Source of the DNA: Rhizopus sp. PT2906
Taxonomy: Eukaryota > Mucoromycota > Mucoromycetes > Mucorales > Rhizopodaceae
Length of the DNA stretch: 54,861 bases
Reading direction: 5' to 3'
Assembly: GCA_025529335.1 (NCBI GenBank)
Contig: JAMYHX010000283.1
Location: 1-54,861, forward strand
The position numbers and the translations under genes are program-made. Position 1 is the first letter of the stretch. Each line of letters opens with the position of its first letter. Below are positions 23,082 to 35,429 of this stretch, in pieces. The notes beneath the pieces are model-generated. The model was given only the letters and a program-made list of their open reading frames with translations. It was not told the origin of the DNA and did not search any database.

Positions 23082-25288
23082 TCCTCCTCCCCTTTATTTA
23101 TTATTACCTCTAGACCCTTTATTCCTTTTTATTTTTTCAATTTTTTGGTATTGATATTTTTTACAAAATAACAATACTTTAAAGCGATAAAATGATTCTT
23201 CTACCAACCAAAGGGGGAAAGGATGATGTATTTGTCCTTTTCTTTCACTTCAAAGCGTGTCCATGTCTTAATAGTGTCGAAAAAAATGCTTTTGGGTTTT
23301 TTTTTCATGGCTCTTTTTATAGATTGGTCTTCTCGCTAACCTCTTTTTGTATGAACCCTTTACTAACTTTTTTTGCTTTTTCGAAATAGGTCTGTTCGTT
23401 TCTCGCATAGGTCCATCTGGTTTATAAGAACACCGTTATGAAATACAGCTAATGCCATGTTTATTATACATTATGTTTTCTAACTTTTTTTTTTTGCACT
23501 AATAGGTTTTTTATTTTATTTTTACCCCATCGATCCGAATCTCCTTTTCCTCGGGTAAAATCTTTCAAAAGAGAAAGCCATGTCTTGCAAAAAGTTTTTT
23601 TAAATGTTGACTCGGTGGAGCGTCTCACGGCTGGTTTATTTGGAAGTTTAATTTAGTTTTATTGGTGTTGTATTGAGTTTGTAAAAAAAATTTTTTCTTA
23701 CAAGCCCAACAAACCCTGAAAAGCGAAGATAAGCAAACACTTTGATAATCCAACAATCTCTTCAAGTCTATTCGATCATTTTCATGGAAAGTTTTTATAA
23801 GTCCCAGATCTTTTCACTTGGAAACCCAGAATCAAATATTTGAGACACCTGTTACATGATGTCGCGTGGTTGAAATAGATAACATTACACAAGAACAAAT
23901 AGACACAAACATACAAAAATTTTCTTTTATGAATGATCACCAAATTTCAGCCATCGTATATCCATTTCTAAGCAATGTATCATTTCAATCCACTTGTATA
24001 TTCAGTTACCATCGATAGACCTTTTTGCCTTTTTAGGCTCAACACTGTGCCCTGTGGACGACAATAGGACGTACAGACATATCACATGGTCACAAGTGAG
24101 TTGCGGAAGAGTGCGTGTGTATGTGTATCTACAAATGCTTAGAAAATGGTCAAGAGAGCCTTTAAAGAGGATAAGGATAATCGCAGCCATCACTTTTTCA
24201 ATAAGATATAAGGTAGCTTTTGGAGACTGAAAAGAAAAGAACATTGTGTTACACCACCCATACCTTGGATCGAATTAGGGCCAAGCGTACAGTGAGAGAA
24301 CATGTTACGCAGCAAAACAAGAACACTGCCCATAGTTCATGAAGTAAAACAGTGCATTTAGTCTTACTTTTGAAAAGAAAACTCTACAGGACATAAGCGG
24401 GAGATATAAATCAAGTTTTTGAAAAAAAAAAACCATATTTTATATTTCTTATAATTACACAAAATGCTATTTTGATCAACTGCAAAACGTCAAGTATTTA
24501 GTGCCTGAACTCAAGGAGGCCAACCATATGCGATAAACATAGAAAATTGATTTAAATAAATCACAATCAGTTAGAGCATTTGTATGACTCGATTCGCAAC
24601 AATTAAGTAACATATTTCCCATCGACAAAAGAATGTTACTTCACTGCTGTTTATTGCTGGGATTGTAAATTCATATTGTAGTTTACCTTACTATTTGTGC
24701 AACTTTTTTGAAATATTACGTGACAACATACGCTATGTAATGACAACGACCCCTTTTTACGCACAGATCATTTATCCTGCTTTGAAAAACGTGGAAAAGG
24801 GTGTTATTGTGCTTAGACTAGCCATAGATGACTATAGACTAATTTCTTTTTCCAAAGAAATACCAGCAGTAAATGTTTAAAATAAACTTTCTATGAAAAG
24901 CAACCTTTCTTAGAATACTTGTGTTTTACTTTTTGTTTCTTATGTACGTGTTTATAAAAATCAATAAAATTATTTAAAACAAATACTGAATCATGATACG
25001 CTTAAACATTTAAATCATCCACAATAGCTTTAATTGCTGAAAAGTAATGCTGTCAGTACTTTATATTATAGGCTAAATTGCTCCTTTATTTTTAATAGAC
25101 AAAGCATATGCTACTATAATATTGTACACGTCGTATTGGAAAAGCAAAGTTAAGCGGTCCTTTTGGCCATTGACTACTCATTTTGTTGTCATTTCACTTT
25201 TTTTTATATATTGTCGAAGCAAGCCTTTTACAAGATGTTATAACTACATTTAATTAACAAAGTAGTATTTTATTTAAAAATGATGCCC
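23082..25288. other. Intergenic, nothing identified
   Basis: About 2.2 kb of AT-rich DNA with many T runs after the bZIP stop codon. Small frames (for example 23994-24230 on + and 24002-24244 on -) have no recognised motif and no splice structure. It may hold decayed mobile DNA, but I could not support any. Confidence 0.5.
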
Positions 25289-26173
25289 TTAGATATAATG
25301 CCATTCAACCTTAAGGACACCCGTATCAAATTTACCAATTTTTGCAAAAGCTCTAAAGTGAATAAAAGTGAATAAGAATGAAAAATATATAGAAAGACAA
25401 ACTTACGCGGGTGAAAGATCTATATGAGTCTTGTCGCAGCTCTCACAAGCATCAGTAATAGTGACTTTGACGCTTTTACCATTTGCCTTGTTGGTTACCA
25501 GCACCTTCTTACCACAGACGCTGCTTTTCTTACTGTAACTTCCATAGAGTTCACCACCTACAGCAGCAATCATGTCATTATTATCATTCCATTCGCCACA
25601 GGTGCCTTGGTTAGGAGTGAAAAAGGTTGCCTTGCCATCAAATCCATGGGACTGAGAGGAAACACTTGAAGTTTTGTGAGACTTTTTCTTTGTGGTTGTC
25701 TTTCTCTTTTTAGTGGTTGTCTTTCTCTTTTTAGTGGTTGTCTTCTTCTTTTTAGTGGTTGTCTTGCTCTTTTTTGTGCTTGCCTTTGCATCCTTGTCAC
25801 AGTCAATAGAGTGAGCTAGTCTAAATGGTACATAGACTTCCTTGTTCTTTCCTGAATGGTGATATTTATCGGGCGTATTATACCAGTTTGCAGTAATTGT
25901 GCATTTTTTTCCGGAGTGAGTTTCTCCTTTGGCGTCTCTAAAGGAGAATCTCTTTTTTGATGAAAGGGTTATTGTTGTGCTAACATCATTATCATCATCC
26001 TTTGTAGGCTTGCAATGGCTGTTTCCAACTGAGACATGACCACGAATTCTAAGATGAGAACCTGATGCTTTCAATTGAGCCTTGTCAACAGAAAGTTTGC
26101 ATTTGGTATTTGCAAAAGCAACATGAACGATGCAAATGAGTGCTATTAAGACATAAAGCTGAATGGCCTTCAT
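25289..26173 (-). CDS. Secreted double-psi beta-barrel (expansin/RlpA-like) protein with Lys/Thr linker
   Basis: Exons (-): 26173-25407 and 25352-25289; 276 residues, phases consistent. A signal peptide (MKAIQLYVLIALICIVHVAFA) precedes an N-terminal domain of about 110 residues with paired cysteines that I do not recognise. A linker of repeated K-K/R-K-T-T-T-K heptads (about 130-165) follows. The C-terminal DPBB domain (about 175-276) shows GKATFFTPNQGTCGEWN, then KVTITDACESCDKTHIDLSP and a closing VLKVEWHYI. The TxxxxDxCxxC and HxDLSP motifs are typical of DPBB proteins such as expansin-like, barwin-like and plant natriuretic peptide-like fungal proteins. These act at cell walls or as secreted factors; catalysis is unproven. 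A TATA box lies about 37 nt upstream. Confidence 0.88.
25689..25775 (-). repeat. 21-nt tandem repeats coding the Lys/Thr linker
   Basis: Imperfect 21-nt units (plus-strand form gtggttgtctttctcttttta) encode successive seven-residue K/R-T blocks in the DPBB protein. The near-identity of neighbouring units suggests recent expansion or contraction. Confidence 0.8.
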
Positions 26174-26209
26174 TTTTACAAGTTGAAAAGAACAAAGCGA
26201 GACACTTGC

Positions 26210-26217
26210 TTTATATA
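26210..26217 (-). promoter_or_regulatory. TATA box of the DPBB protein gene
   Basis: On the minus strand TATATAAA lies about 37 nt before the ATG at 26173, with a short pyrimidine-containing leader between. Confidence 0.6.
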
Positions 26218-27365
26218 TTCTAGTCTAATATACTAGGTTGCACCATGGAGCAATTTTTAATTTACAATCATTCCATAAACAGAGGGAGCCCGTCCATTAA
26301 GTGTTGCACACAAAAATGAAGCTTTACACAAAAAATAAGAAAAAATGCCATTGTGCATGCCATAGCTAGAGTAGATTCAATTGGAAAGTAGATCAACGTT
26401 TTGATATGATTTGGTGATATTATAAACGAGAGTCAAGTTTATTTCAAGTCACTGTCTTGAAGTAATGGCAGAAAACAGAATTGTTTTTATTGTCAAGCTG
26501 CGTTTCTCAAGGGAGGGCCCTTGCAGAACTGGTGTAGTACAAATGAAATTAGTACAATCTTTCCGTAGTTTCTTATGGGATCTTTTCCGTCTTTATGATT
26601 TTATCGAATGTCACTCAAACGGATTGAACTAGTTTGGGAATGGCCTTCAATATCATGTTCCGTTTTCTGCCTACAATTATGGCATTAAATAAAAGTGATT
26701 ACTAAAGTCTTTATTTATAAACAAGAAATACATATAAGCCTGGGTTGCTTTTATTTTTACATTACAGGATTGAATAAGATATATATAAACTCTTCTCTTA
26801 TTTTTTTGATACTGAATTTTCTCGGACAAGTTCAACAAAGTAGGGGTGTATAATGTGGGTACTGGTGGTCGAGGGGGAAAGCATACAATCTGATGGGAGT
26901 GGGTGGAGATAAACGAATCATTATAATTGTAGGCTAAGGCTTGGTGATGTTAGGATTCATTCTTATTTCAACGTGGGCGGGTACCACAATTATTCATAAC
27001 CTGTTTATTTCCAACAACCAACAACCGAGAACCGTAAAAAGCGGCATTAAAAATCTCAAGAGCAAGCTACTGGGAGCGTTTTTTTGGGGGATCTGGCGTG
27101 TTTGATGAGATAATCAAGATAATAACTCGAGTATAATCTTACAGTAGAACATACAGGCTACTTTTATCTATTGCATCTGAAAAGAATAAGCATACTGACA
27201 ATAATGATAAATAATCACATTGACCACAATAAGTTATACTGACAACATTCAATCTCCCCTATAAAACTCCTGCTCAAGCCTAATTTAATAATATTTAGCT
27301 CTTTTTAATAAAGAATCTAATTCGCAAGTCATCGACTTAACTGGCAATTTCAAATAATATCAAGC
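26218..27365. other. Intergenic, nothing identified
   Basis: About 1.1 kb upstream of the DPBB gene. There is a G-rich patch at about 26840-26910 and otherwise AT-rich sequence. No gene, RNA or repeat could be supported. Confidence 0.5.
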
Positions 27366-27896
27366 TGAATACAACACTGTACAGCGTTTATACAGCATGT
27401 GCGTGCAACACCAGACGTCGCCACCATTGGCAATGTTCGTAAATATGCAAATGAGCATCTCACAAAGTGCGTGCAACTGTTGCAATCTATGATTAACAAA
27501 CTATGTGATCGATATCTGGTAAGAAAAGTTTATATCTCGCCGCGGTGTAGCGCACCCATGCCCTTAAGCAAACGTGATGAAAAAGTTGACAGTCAGTTGA
27601 AGACTGATATGTTGAGCCACTGCGCCGGGATGATGCAAGATCTATTACATCGGCTGTGTACCAATATGAAGCCCATTCGATTAGTGATAATTGACTGTGC
27701 TGGTTTATCGACTAATTTTGGTGATACACAATGCTTCTTCAACACGCACAAGCAAGTTGTGGAAATTGTAGTGGATATAGAATTTTCGTTTGATATGTTT
27801 TCAAGATTTAATATATTGAATGGCAATGGCGTATCCAGCAAGTTCAACTGTCGCGTTGGCCTACAGAAACGTAGGCGAAGATTGATTACTAATTAA
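27366..27896 (+). other. Unrecognised open reading frame
   Basis: The frame stays open for about 176 codons between the stop upstream of 27366 and TAA at 27894-27896. It contains LLQSMINKLCDRYLVRKVYI, RLVIIDCAGLSTNFGDTQCF and a basic end (VGLQKRRRRLITN). There is no early ATG: a GTG at 27399, or an ATG only at the MINK segment. So this is either an exon of a larger gene or a remnant of a mobile element. Codon use and amino acid balance look coding-like, unlike the flanks. I recognise no family and offer no function. Confidence 0.4.
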
Positions 27897-28556
27897 TGTC
27901 CTTGTGCTCAGCTTATTCCTCTACTTCTTCATACTCTTTCTATCCATATCCCATACGCCTACGTTGTCCATGTAGGTACTGGACGTACGTGTGTATATTA
28001 TAACTTATCATATGCATTTGTCTTTCCAATTCTACTCAGTTGGCCCTTTGCTATTGTTAGTTATGCAGATTGATTCCTCCGTATACCCATAAATTCTTCT
28101 ATATCTCTCGGATAAACTGATATCATCTCTTCTCTAAAGCTTAGGAAATACTGAGCGAGATGTCAATACAAATTGGTTTTCCTGTTTGAGCATTTCATCC
28201 AATTCTTTTTTTTTCAGATAGGAATTGGTGCTTATAATCTTTCTTTATTGAGGCACTTGTCGAAACATTTAGCAGAATGAGAAACGAAACTTCTGAAATC
28301 ATTTAAATATAAACTATCACAAGCGTTTTTTTTAATAAGGTGTAAAGCATAAATTAGTTATTCTAAGTCAAGAAAGAAAAATATTCTCTGTCATAGTCTC
28401 GAGGCGTGAACGCTTAACTTCGGAAGATTTATGTTGTATGTTTCTACTTTACACTCCAAAAAACACACCTTAATTATTGTCTTGCTGCATAAATAATCTG
28501 TGACCATTTTACCTTAATGAGGCTTATTCATAGTTTTTATTATGAGATGTTGAAGA
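27897..28556. other. Intergenic, upstream of RIX1
   Basis: About 660 bp, AT-rich, presumably with the RIX1 promoter. No conserved element could be assigned. Confidence 0.5.
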
Positions 28557-31178
28557 ATGACTTTAATTAGCTGGTTCAAAATGACAAATTCAGCATATAC
28601 CGCTCAGTTACTTGAAAACATAATCAACCTCTACTTAACTAAAGAGAATGCGCTAGTGAAGAATTTATCTTTTATCTTGGAAAGTGTTGTCAATCATGAT
28701 CTACTTAATGAAGTCTCAGCTTCTAATGAAGAGATGGCGAGCCTACACAAAAAGTGGGTCACTCGCCTCAATTCACTACTACAATCCAAAAATGCAGCAA
28801 TACGCCTGTGTGCTATTACACTTATAAGAACAACATGTGAGAGATCGCATACATTACTGGTTGCCAATGCCAAAAGTTGGTCTGCCCAGCTTTTAGGTTT
28901 TATCGGTGTAAGTTCCCCTGATCTTTTTCTATAAGCTTCTATTCATACATTTGTAAATAGAAAACAGAAGCTGATACTATCCACAAAGAATCTATTGAAA
29001 CACTTAATTACATATTTGGCTATACACACGATAAACCTGAACTGCATAGAGAAGTAGCCACGCCTAATATGCCGCGATATAATCAACTTTTGCTACAACT
29101 AGCTCAGAAAGAAGCGTTATTGGTAAATAGATACGTTTCATAAAGAGACCTTTGATATTAAAAAAAAATCATAGCCGACTGTACTTTCTGCATTAACAGC
29201 CAATAATGCTCACTTTCCTTCCAACAGTAAACATATTGCTGAGCAAACACTTCAGCTTTGTCTATCATGCTTGGATGGATCAAGAGATCTGGACCAGGTC
29301 GTAGTACAAAGGGCCAGTAAGTGTTTAGCATCGCTGTACAGAACAGGAAATAAAGCTACCATGGCCGATCAATGGAGAGATATGCTATTGCGACTTATTG
29401 GATCTGTGCACCAGTGCTTAAACCGACTCTTTGATACAGTTGATGAAGGTAAATATCGAATCGACACATAAAACATACTAACGATCCGGTTAGAGTCTTT
29501 TGAATTCGACCCATCCTCTAGCTATCCTTTCCGTCCTGTAGAGAGAGACTACGTTGAAGCCTTCCCTGTTCTTTTGAAACGAATTCAATTACTTCAGGAA
29601 TCTATTTCTACATTTTTGACGTAAGAGCACCAGAAATCGAATGAAAATTATGTCTAACACATTGTATAGAACTGCTACCCATGTGCCTGTTCGTGTTCCT
29701 GTAGTGCAATTAGTGGATCTTTTATGTCGTATTTACAATGTCTTTGATGGCTCTCTGGTAACACTTTAGATTATATGCTCATACTACTCCTTCTGATATT
29801 ATTTGATTATAGATGCGTGATTATAAAGATAGAAGCGAGTTTTTTAGTGTAATGATGTGCTTACCTACACTACACTTCAATACAACCAAGGTATTCAGCA
29901 GCTTGCTTTACTGGTAAGTGTCTACCATAACAATTATTACATTTGCTAACTGTAGTCTGCAGTACTGGACAAGAGATGCTTCGATACAGTAAGCTTTTTT
30001 CAAAAATACTTCACCGTCTTTTGACTGAATATAAGCACAAGAGAACATTAAGACTGTCAGTGTATAAGCTGATAAGACTATGCCTTGAAAAATGTGGCTA
30101 CACTTTTGCTGAAAACTTCACTAAACCCTTGATCGCTGCCATATTAGAAGACTTGCAGATTGTAGAACACAAGCCTACCAGCCTAGTGATGCCTAGCCAG
30201 CAAAAAGGATCACACAAGAAGCGAAAGACAGAGGTCACAAATTCTGATTCTATAACATCCAGACTTGTTTCGTTGGCGTCAGGAGATGTTCAAGCAGCTG
30301 CTTTACAAACCTTGGCCACCTTTTTAGATGTCTTTGGCTTTGCCCTTGAAAATGCACAACGCGCATCAATTGACTCGACTATTCTGATGAGACTCTTACA
30401 AACAGTGCAACCTTCAAATATGTCTAATGAAGAGGTTAACCTTGTCAAGGCTGAATTATATAGCTGTCTGTTAGCCTCTGTCACACGTCCTATGGAAGCA
30501 CAGGCTAGTATCCTCCCTCATGCTGTTCGCTTGTTCACTGTTGGTATGAATGACTCCACTCACGAGCTGCAAATGATCTGTAAGAGAGGACTGACGATAT
30601 GTGACCTTATCACACATGCACGACTGCCTCCTATTCAACGTGCCCTGCCCAAGGAGTCACCTGTTGTTCAGTTGGATGCACCTGTTGTGGAAAAGAAATT
30701 AGAAAAGAAGACGGTTGAAGTAGTGAGAGAAGAAGATAATAGCCCTCAATCCAAAGACAGTGAGGCAACAGATATACAAGTTCAGAGCGCTTCATTCAAG
30801 GAGCCACCTGTTGTTCATTGGAATACGCCTGCTGTGGAAAAGAAAGTAGAAAATATAGTGGCTGAAGAGGTAAAAGAAGAATCTCAGTCAAAAAGCGAGG
30901 AGTCAATGGATTTGAAAGAAGAGGCGCCAGTTTTCAATATTCCAGCTCTTCCCAAGGAATCGCCCATTGTCCATTTGAATACAGTTGTTATGGAAAAAGA
31001 AGTGGAACAGACGACAGTCGAGATGGAAATAAAGACGGTTGAAGAGATGGATGCACAAAACGAAGACTCACAATCAAAAAACAATGAGGCAATAGATATA
31101 GAAGAGGAGATGCCAGCTTTTGATATTCCAGATATTGATATGGCAGGTCCAGATAGTGATGTTGAAGATGATGAATAA
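28557..31178 (+). CDS. RIX1: Pre-rRNA processing protein RIX1 (PELP1/RIX1 family)
   Basis: Nucleolar/nucleoplasmic factor of the RIX1 (IPI1-IPI2-RIX1) complex, needed for ITS2 processing and late pre-60S remodelling. Exons: 28557-28907, 28961-29122, 29175-29448, 29494-29620, 29670-29757, 29813-29913, 29963-31178; 772 residues, phases consistent. The N-terminal two thirds form a helical repeat array (for example RLNSLLQSKNAAIRLCAITL and KHIAEQTLQLCLSCLDG), as in RIX1/PELP1 proteins. A region with ARLPPIQ follows, then an acidic C-terminal tail with three imperfect repeats of an ESPVVQLDAPVVEKK type. The CTGCAG acceptor of the last exon was chosen because the CTGTAG just upstream leads to a stop. 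The start could also be the ATG at 28581. Confidence 0.83.
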
Positions 31179-31976
31179 AGTTATCTTTATAATTCCTTTT
31201 TAATACAGTGTTGCTTTATACCACCATTGCTATTATATGAATAAACACTCGTTTTTATTTAGATGTAAGCAAATAATGGTCCAGCTTTGGTCATTACTCG
31301 GAAGAGCATTGTCATACAAGAGTTTTACAATGGACAGATAAGGTTTGGTTCGTCTTTAACATCCCGTAAATAAGAAATCGTATGCTTTTTTTTTTCATAA
31401 ATATATTGTCATAGTAACTGTTTCAGGATAGTTTTTCTTTTGTATGCCTATTTCGTAGACTCTAAAAAGAAAGATAGGGGCTCTTGTGTACAATGTGTAT
31501 AACTTTAACTTTGTTTAAGTAATCTTGTATTTTCTACCGAAAATATACTTGCATACTTCAAAAACCCTGCATATAAAAAGACAACAGTGTAGCAAACGGT
31601 ATTTAAGAGCAATTAAAAAAATGTGTAAGGCAATAGAATGTGTCAATAGAGTGTGTCAAGCAGTGTTCCACACAAAAGGTTATTTGAAGAGAACAAATGT
31701 GTGACTAACGAATTGGATATATGCAATACAAATTCTGCAAACGCCACCGAAAAAGCATATCAATACTACTTGTACATGTCTGTAACCAGACTTTGAGAGG
31801 AGGGGAGAAGGGGGTGAAGACCAGAGAAAAAGGCATTTAAAAGTGAATGATTGCAGTAGTCACATTAAAGGACCTCTCTTTTTTTCAAGGTTACATTGTA
31901 ACCCACTTTGTACTATTTTTCTTTTCTATTTGCCCTTTTTCCTTTCCCCCCTGGAACATCATCTTGTTGATTCATC
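31179..31976. other. Intergenic, upstream of ERG9
   Basis: About 800 bp between RIX1 and squalene synthase, same strand. It contains a pyrimidine-rich tract just before the ERG9 start (about 31880-31950). No gene seen. Confidence 0.5.
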
Positions 31977-33494
31977 ATGTTGTCAGCTTTTTTAGATTCC
32001 ATTACTCGACCAGATGAATTAGCTGCCTTATATCGGTACAAATTTGCACCCAAGACAGATGCTCATCGACGTCTTCAGCAAACATTAGCCAAGGACGCGT
32101 CCAAGAAACGTTGCTATGACTTCTTAAACATGGTATGCACTTTGTAGAGAAAGAGGAAAAGAGTTGTGAAATATAATAATAATATTATGTAGACGTCTCG
32201 AAGTTTTGCAGCTGTCATTCAAGAATTAGAGCCTGATGAAGTTAGAGATGCTGTAAAGGCAAACAAATACCTAATTACACTATTGCTGATCTATGTCTTA
32301 TTCTCTTAGATTTGTTTGTTTTATCTTGTCCTGCGTGGACTGGATACGATTGAGGATGATATGACGTTACCTTTGGATCGAAAGGTAGAGCTGCTGAGAT
32401 CTTTTGACAAAATTATTTACCAGAAAGGATGGACATTTAATGAAAGTAAGTTTTTTATACATGTAAAAAAGAGAGACAAAGAGAATAATATTCTTTATAG
32501 ATGGTCCCAATGAAAAAGATCGTGAATTACTAGTTCAGTTTGATGTTGTGATTGACGAATTTCTTCGTCTGAAGCCTCAATACCAAAAGGTTATTGAGAA
32601 TATTACCAATTTGATGGGTAATGGTATGGCAGATTATGCGACAGGAGAGCATCGTGAAAATATGTCTGTAGCAACCGTTGCCGATTTTGATCTGTATTGT
32701 CATTATGTGGCCGGTCTGGTCGGATACGGTCTTTCAGACATCTTTGCCGCTTCTGGATACGAAACAGAAGAACTTGCCAAAGAGAAGAAATTGTCTAACT
32801 CGATGGGATTATTCTTACAGAAAACAAACATTATTCGTGATTATAGAGAAGACTTGGATGATGGACGTCAGTTCTGGCCAAGAGAGATCTGGAGTAAATA
32901 TGTAAAGGATTTTAGTGATTTTACAAAGCCAGAGTTCAAAACAGAGGTAACACAACAGAAATTAGCGCAGACCATTGTTTAACGGTTGTAGGCCAAATAT
33001 TGTTTGAACGATATGGTGTTGAATGTCTTGAACCACATACCAGATGTATTGACATATCTATCAAAACTCAAAACGCAACCTATCTTTATGTTTTGTGCTA
33101 TTCCTCAAGTCATGGCTATTGCTACACTTGCACTCGTCTTTAATAATTTACAAATCTATGAACGCAATATAAAGATTCGTAAAGGCGAGGCTGTTCGATT
33201 AATTTTAGACAGTTCGAATATGGATAGTGTCGTTGCTATCTTTAGAAAGTATGTATTTGAAATAGCAAGAAAGAATGATGCTTGTGATCCTAATTTTATG
33301 GAAATCTCGATGGCTGTTGGAAAGGTAAGCGAGTGTGCCGATCGGAATATGGATACTAATTTTAGCAGATTGAGCAATGGATTCATACTAATTATAAGCC
33401 ATCAAGCGCAATCCAAAAGAAACAATTTAATTTATTTACTCCTATTCTTATTGGCCTTATCGGTGTACTTCTTTTTGCTTACTTCAAAAACTAA
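31977..33494 (+). CDS. ERG9: Squalene synthase (farnesyl-diphosphate farnesyltransferase)
   Basis: Condenses two farnesyl diphosphates to presqualene diphosphate and then reduces it with NADPH to squalene, the first committed step of ergosterol synthesis, at the ER membrane. Exons: 31977-32132, 32193-32252, 32310-32445, 32501-32946, 32992-33324, 33369-33494; 418 residues, phases consistent, the usual length. Both Asp-rich substrate/Mg motifs are present: LRGLDTIEDDM (about residue 83) and IIRDYREDLDDGRQFWP (about 230). Also conserved are SRSFAAVIQEL near the N-terminus, GNGMADY and YCHYVAGLVGYGLS. The C-terminus is one hydrophobic membrane anchor (FTPILIGLIGVLLFAYF). Nothing suggests loss of function. 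Confidence 0.97.
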
Positions 33495-34193
33495 GAATAA
33501 ATTTACTCCATACGCGGATTTATTGACAGACAAAGTGTTATCCAATCAAGTCATTCCAGCCAAAATGATGTCGCGTGAACAGAGTACGCTTAAGTAGTGT
33601 TACCTCAAGCGCACTGATAGCATTCCGTAATAAACTATCTATTTTAGCATCTTCATTCATTACAAGGAATGGATTGAGTTGATAAATAAAAGAAATAAAG
33701 AATACAAGTTTGGTTCAAGTCAATGAGTATCAACGGCCAATTGGATACTTTAGTAATTGTGTGTGTGTGTGTGTGTGTGTTTGTGTGTGTGTATATATGT
33801 GTGTGTAGAGAAGTTCGGGCCATGTTCTGTAACCTGGGTGATCCCTCGCTTTGATGCTGTGAGAAAACACTTATGATGTTGTCATGATAGAGATCACCGT
33901 TACCATAACAACTTTCTTTCTGTCACACACATACACATATGTATATAATTGTATATGTATTTGCATACATCCGTTGTTATGGGGCTTATTCAATTGTTCA
34001 ATTGTTCCCTGCGGAAGGGAAAAAAAAAGAATTAGTTAAAAAAAAACGTGCTTCACTGCTAACATGTCCTGGTGCTTTCTTTCATAGTAACACTCGTGAA
34101 TATGGCCCCAGAATCTAAATCAAGTTCCCATATCAGATGATAATGATGATGTATGTAGCGTGGAAAATGCCTATAGTGCAATTTTATTCATAA
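33495..34193. repeat. Intergenic with GT microsatellite
   Basis: About 700 bp after ERG9. A (GT)n tract with minor interruptions runs from 33759 to about 33806. A CACACACATACACATA stretch at about 33923 is the loose inverse of it. No gene was found. Confidence 0.6.
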
Positions 34194-34388
34194 TCAAGTG
34201 CAATAGGGCATAAACTTTGGAGTGGATTGACGATGGGTTGAAATAGCCAAGTCTTTCATCTTTTCATTCAAGTCTTGTTCTAAGCTTGAATTGTCTAATG
34301 TCAGGTCGAAAGCATATGGATTCTCATTAAAGTTAATTTGCTCATCTTGTTCTTCTTCCAGATCGTACTTTTCTGAATTATCTGACAT
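34194..34388 (-). CDS. Small acidic hypothetical protein
   Basis: A 64-codon ORF from ATG 34388 to the stop at 34194. It starts MSDNSEKYDLEEEQDEQINF and contains NPYAFDLTLDNSSLEQDLNE. It has no signal peptide, membrane segment or known domain. The composition is coding-like, but no TATA box is visible and the mariner remnant begins about 60 bp upstream, so its promoter may have been displaced. A TTTCTTTAG just before the ATG could be a splice acceptor, which would make this a last exon. Low certainty. Confidence 0.4.
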   Translation of the reverse strand: MSDNSEKYDLEEEQDEQINFNENPYAFDLTLDNSSLEQDLNEKMKDLAISTHRQSTPKFMPYCT

Positions 34389-34449
34389 TTTTAAAATACT
34401 AAAGAAAAAAAAAACTATTTTAAACCCAATGAAATCATGCTTATTATAG

Positions 34450-35170
34450 CCACTAATCTAAAATTGAATACAATGAAGAGAGTGGACCAGCACTCTTCAA
34501 TTGGATTAAGAAAAGGTAAGTAGGGAGGCATAAATGATAGCCTGTAGCCGCGTTATTAAATGGCATCAACCACATATTAAGAATGGTAAATCCTACAGTT
34601 ATCCAAGACAATAAAAAATCTTTTTTTTGCCATGTGTATCCAAAACGTCCATGACATTCCAAACGACAGCCACGATATGATACGCTATTGTGCCCTTATT
34701 TACCTTCGTTTTAGATATGTCAAAAGTTTTTGCTTTTAGGTAAAGGAGTCTCTTTCTCAATCTTGGAAACATCATAAAGCTTCAATGACTCCACTTTTAG
34801 AAAATATATAGTCCCAAATGGAGATTTACATCCGACAACGCTGATATTAACACTTTTTTGTGTTGGAACTTTCACTTGTGATGGAGTACCCTTAACAGAT
34901 CAAGCTCTACTTCTAATTTGATGAGAATTGAATCCAGTTTCATCGATAAAGACACAATTGTTTTGGAAATCAACTCCAGTGGCTTTCTATTCTGCTATTA
35001 TCTTATAACGAAGCTCAATGTTTCTTGTAGCATCTCTATCCATAGTGTGTATACTTGAACTTTTTAAAAATAGTCTGATTTTCTCTTTCATATGCTTTCG
35101 TAACCCGCTTTCAGATATACTTGGCCACTACTAGACTATTTCAGGTACGTGCACGTAGCGTCTATTTTGT
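34450..35170 (-). pseudogene. Mariner/Tc1-type DDE transposase pseudogene
   Basis: Decayed transposase read on the minus strand. The first catalytic Asp is in CVFIDETGFNSHQIRSRA (near 34943). A premature TGA follows at once, then SVKGTPSQVKVPTQKSVNIS and VVGCKSPFGTIYFLKVE. The second Asp is in the VLDNCRI segment (near 34602), reached only after a frame shift, and the third acidic residue is in FLNPIEECW (near 34497). Further stops lie between 34680 and 34740. The segment upstream of the first Asp (HMKEKIRLFLKSS) may be the helix-turn-helix part. The DDE spacing and motifs are those of the Tc1/mariner superfamily. Terminal inverted repeats were not found by eye. It is divergently placed beside a Fanzor relic. 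Confidence 0.78.
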
Positions 35171-35429
35171 TGGAATATTGCTACGAATTTAGATGATGTG
35201 AGAGAGCTTTCATAATATGAATCCTTTCATAATGCCATCTTCAATAATATGCCTACCTTGAGAACAGAAGCAAAGTAGTCTCAATGATGAAAAAGAAAGA
35301 AAAGCCACTCTATGATTCAATATAAAGTCATTACAAGTGTAAGTCTGGAAATGCTGTTATTAGTCAATATCATTTTTTCTCTTCTTTACTTTTTTTGTTG
35401 TTTATAAGTTTATATGTCTAATATCTTAA

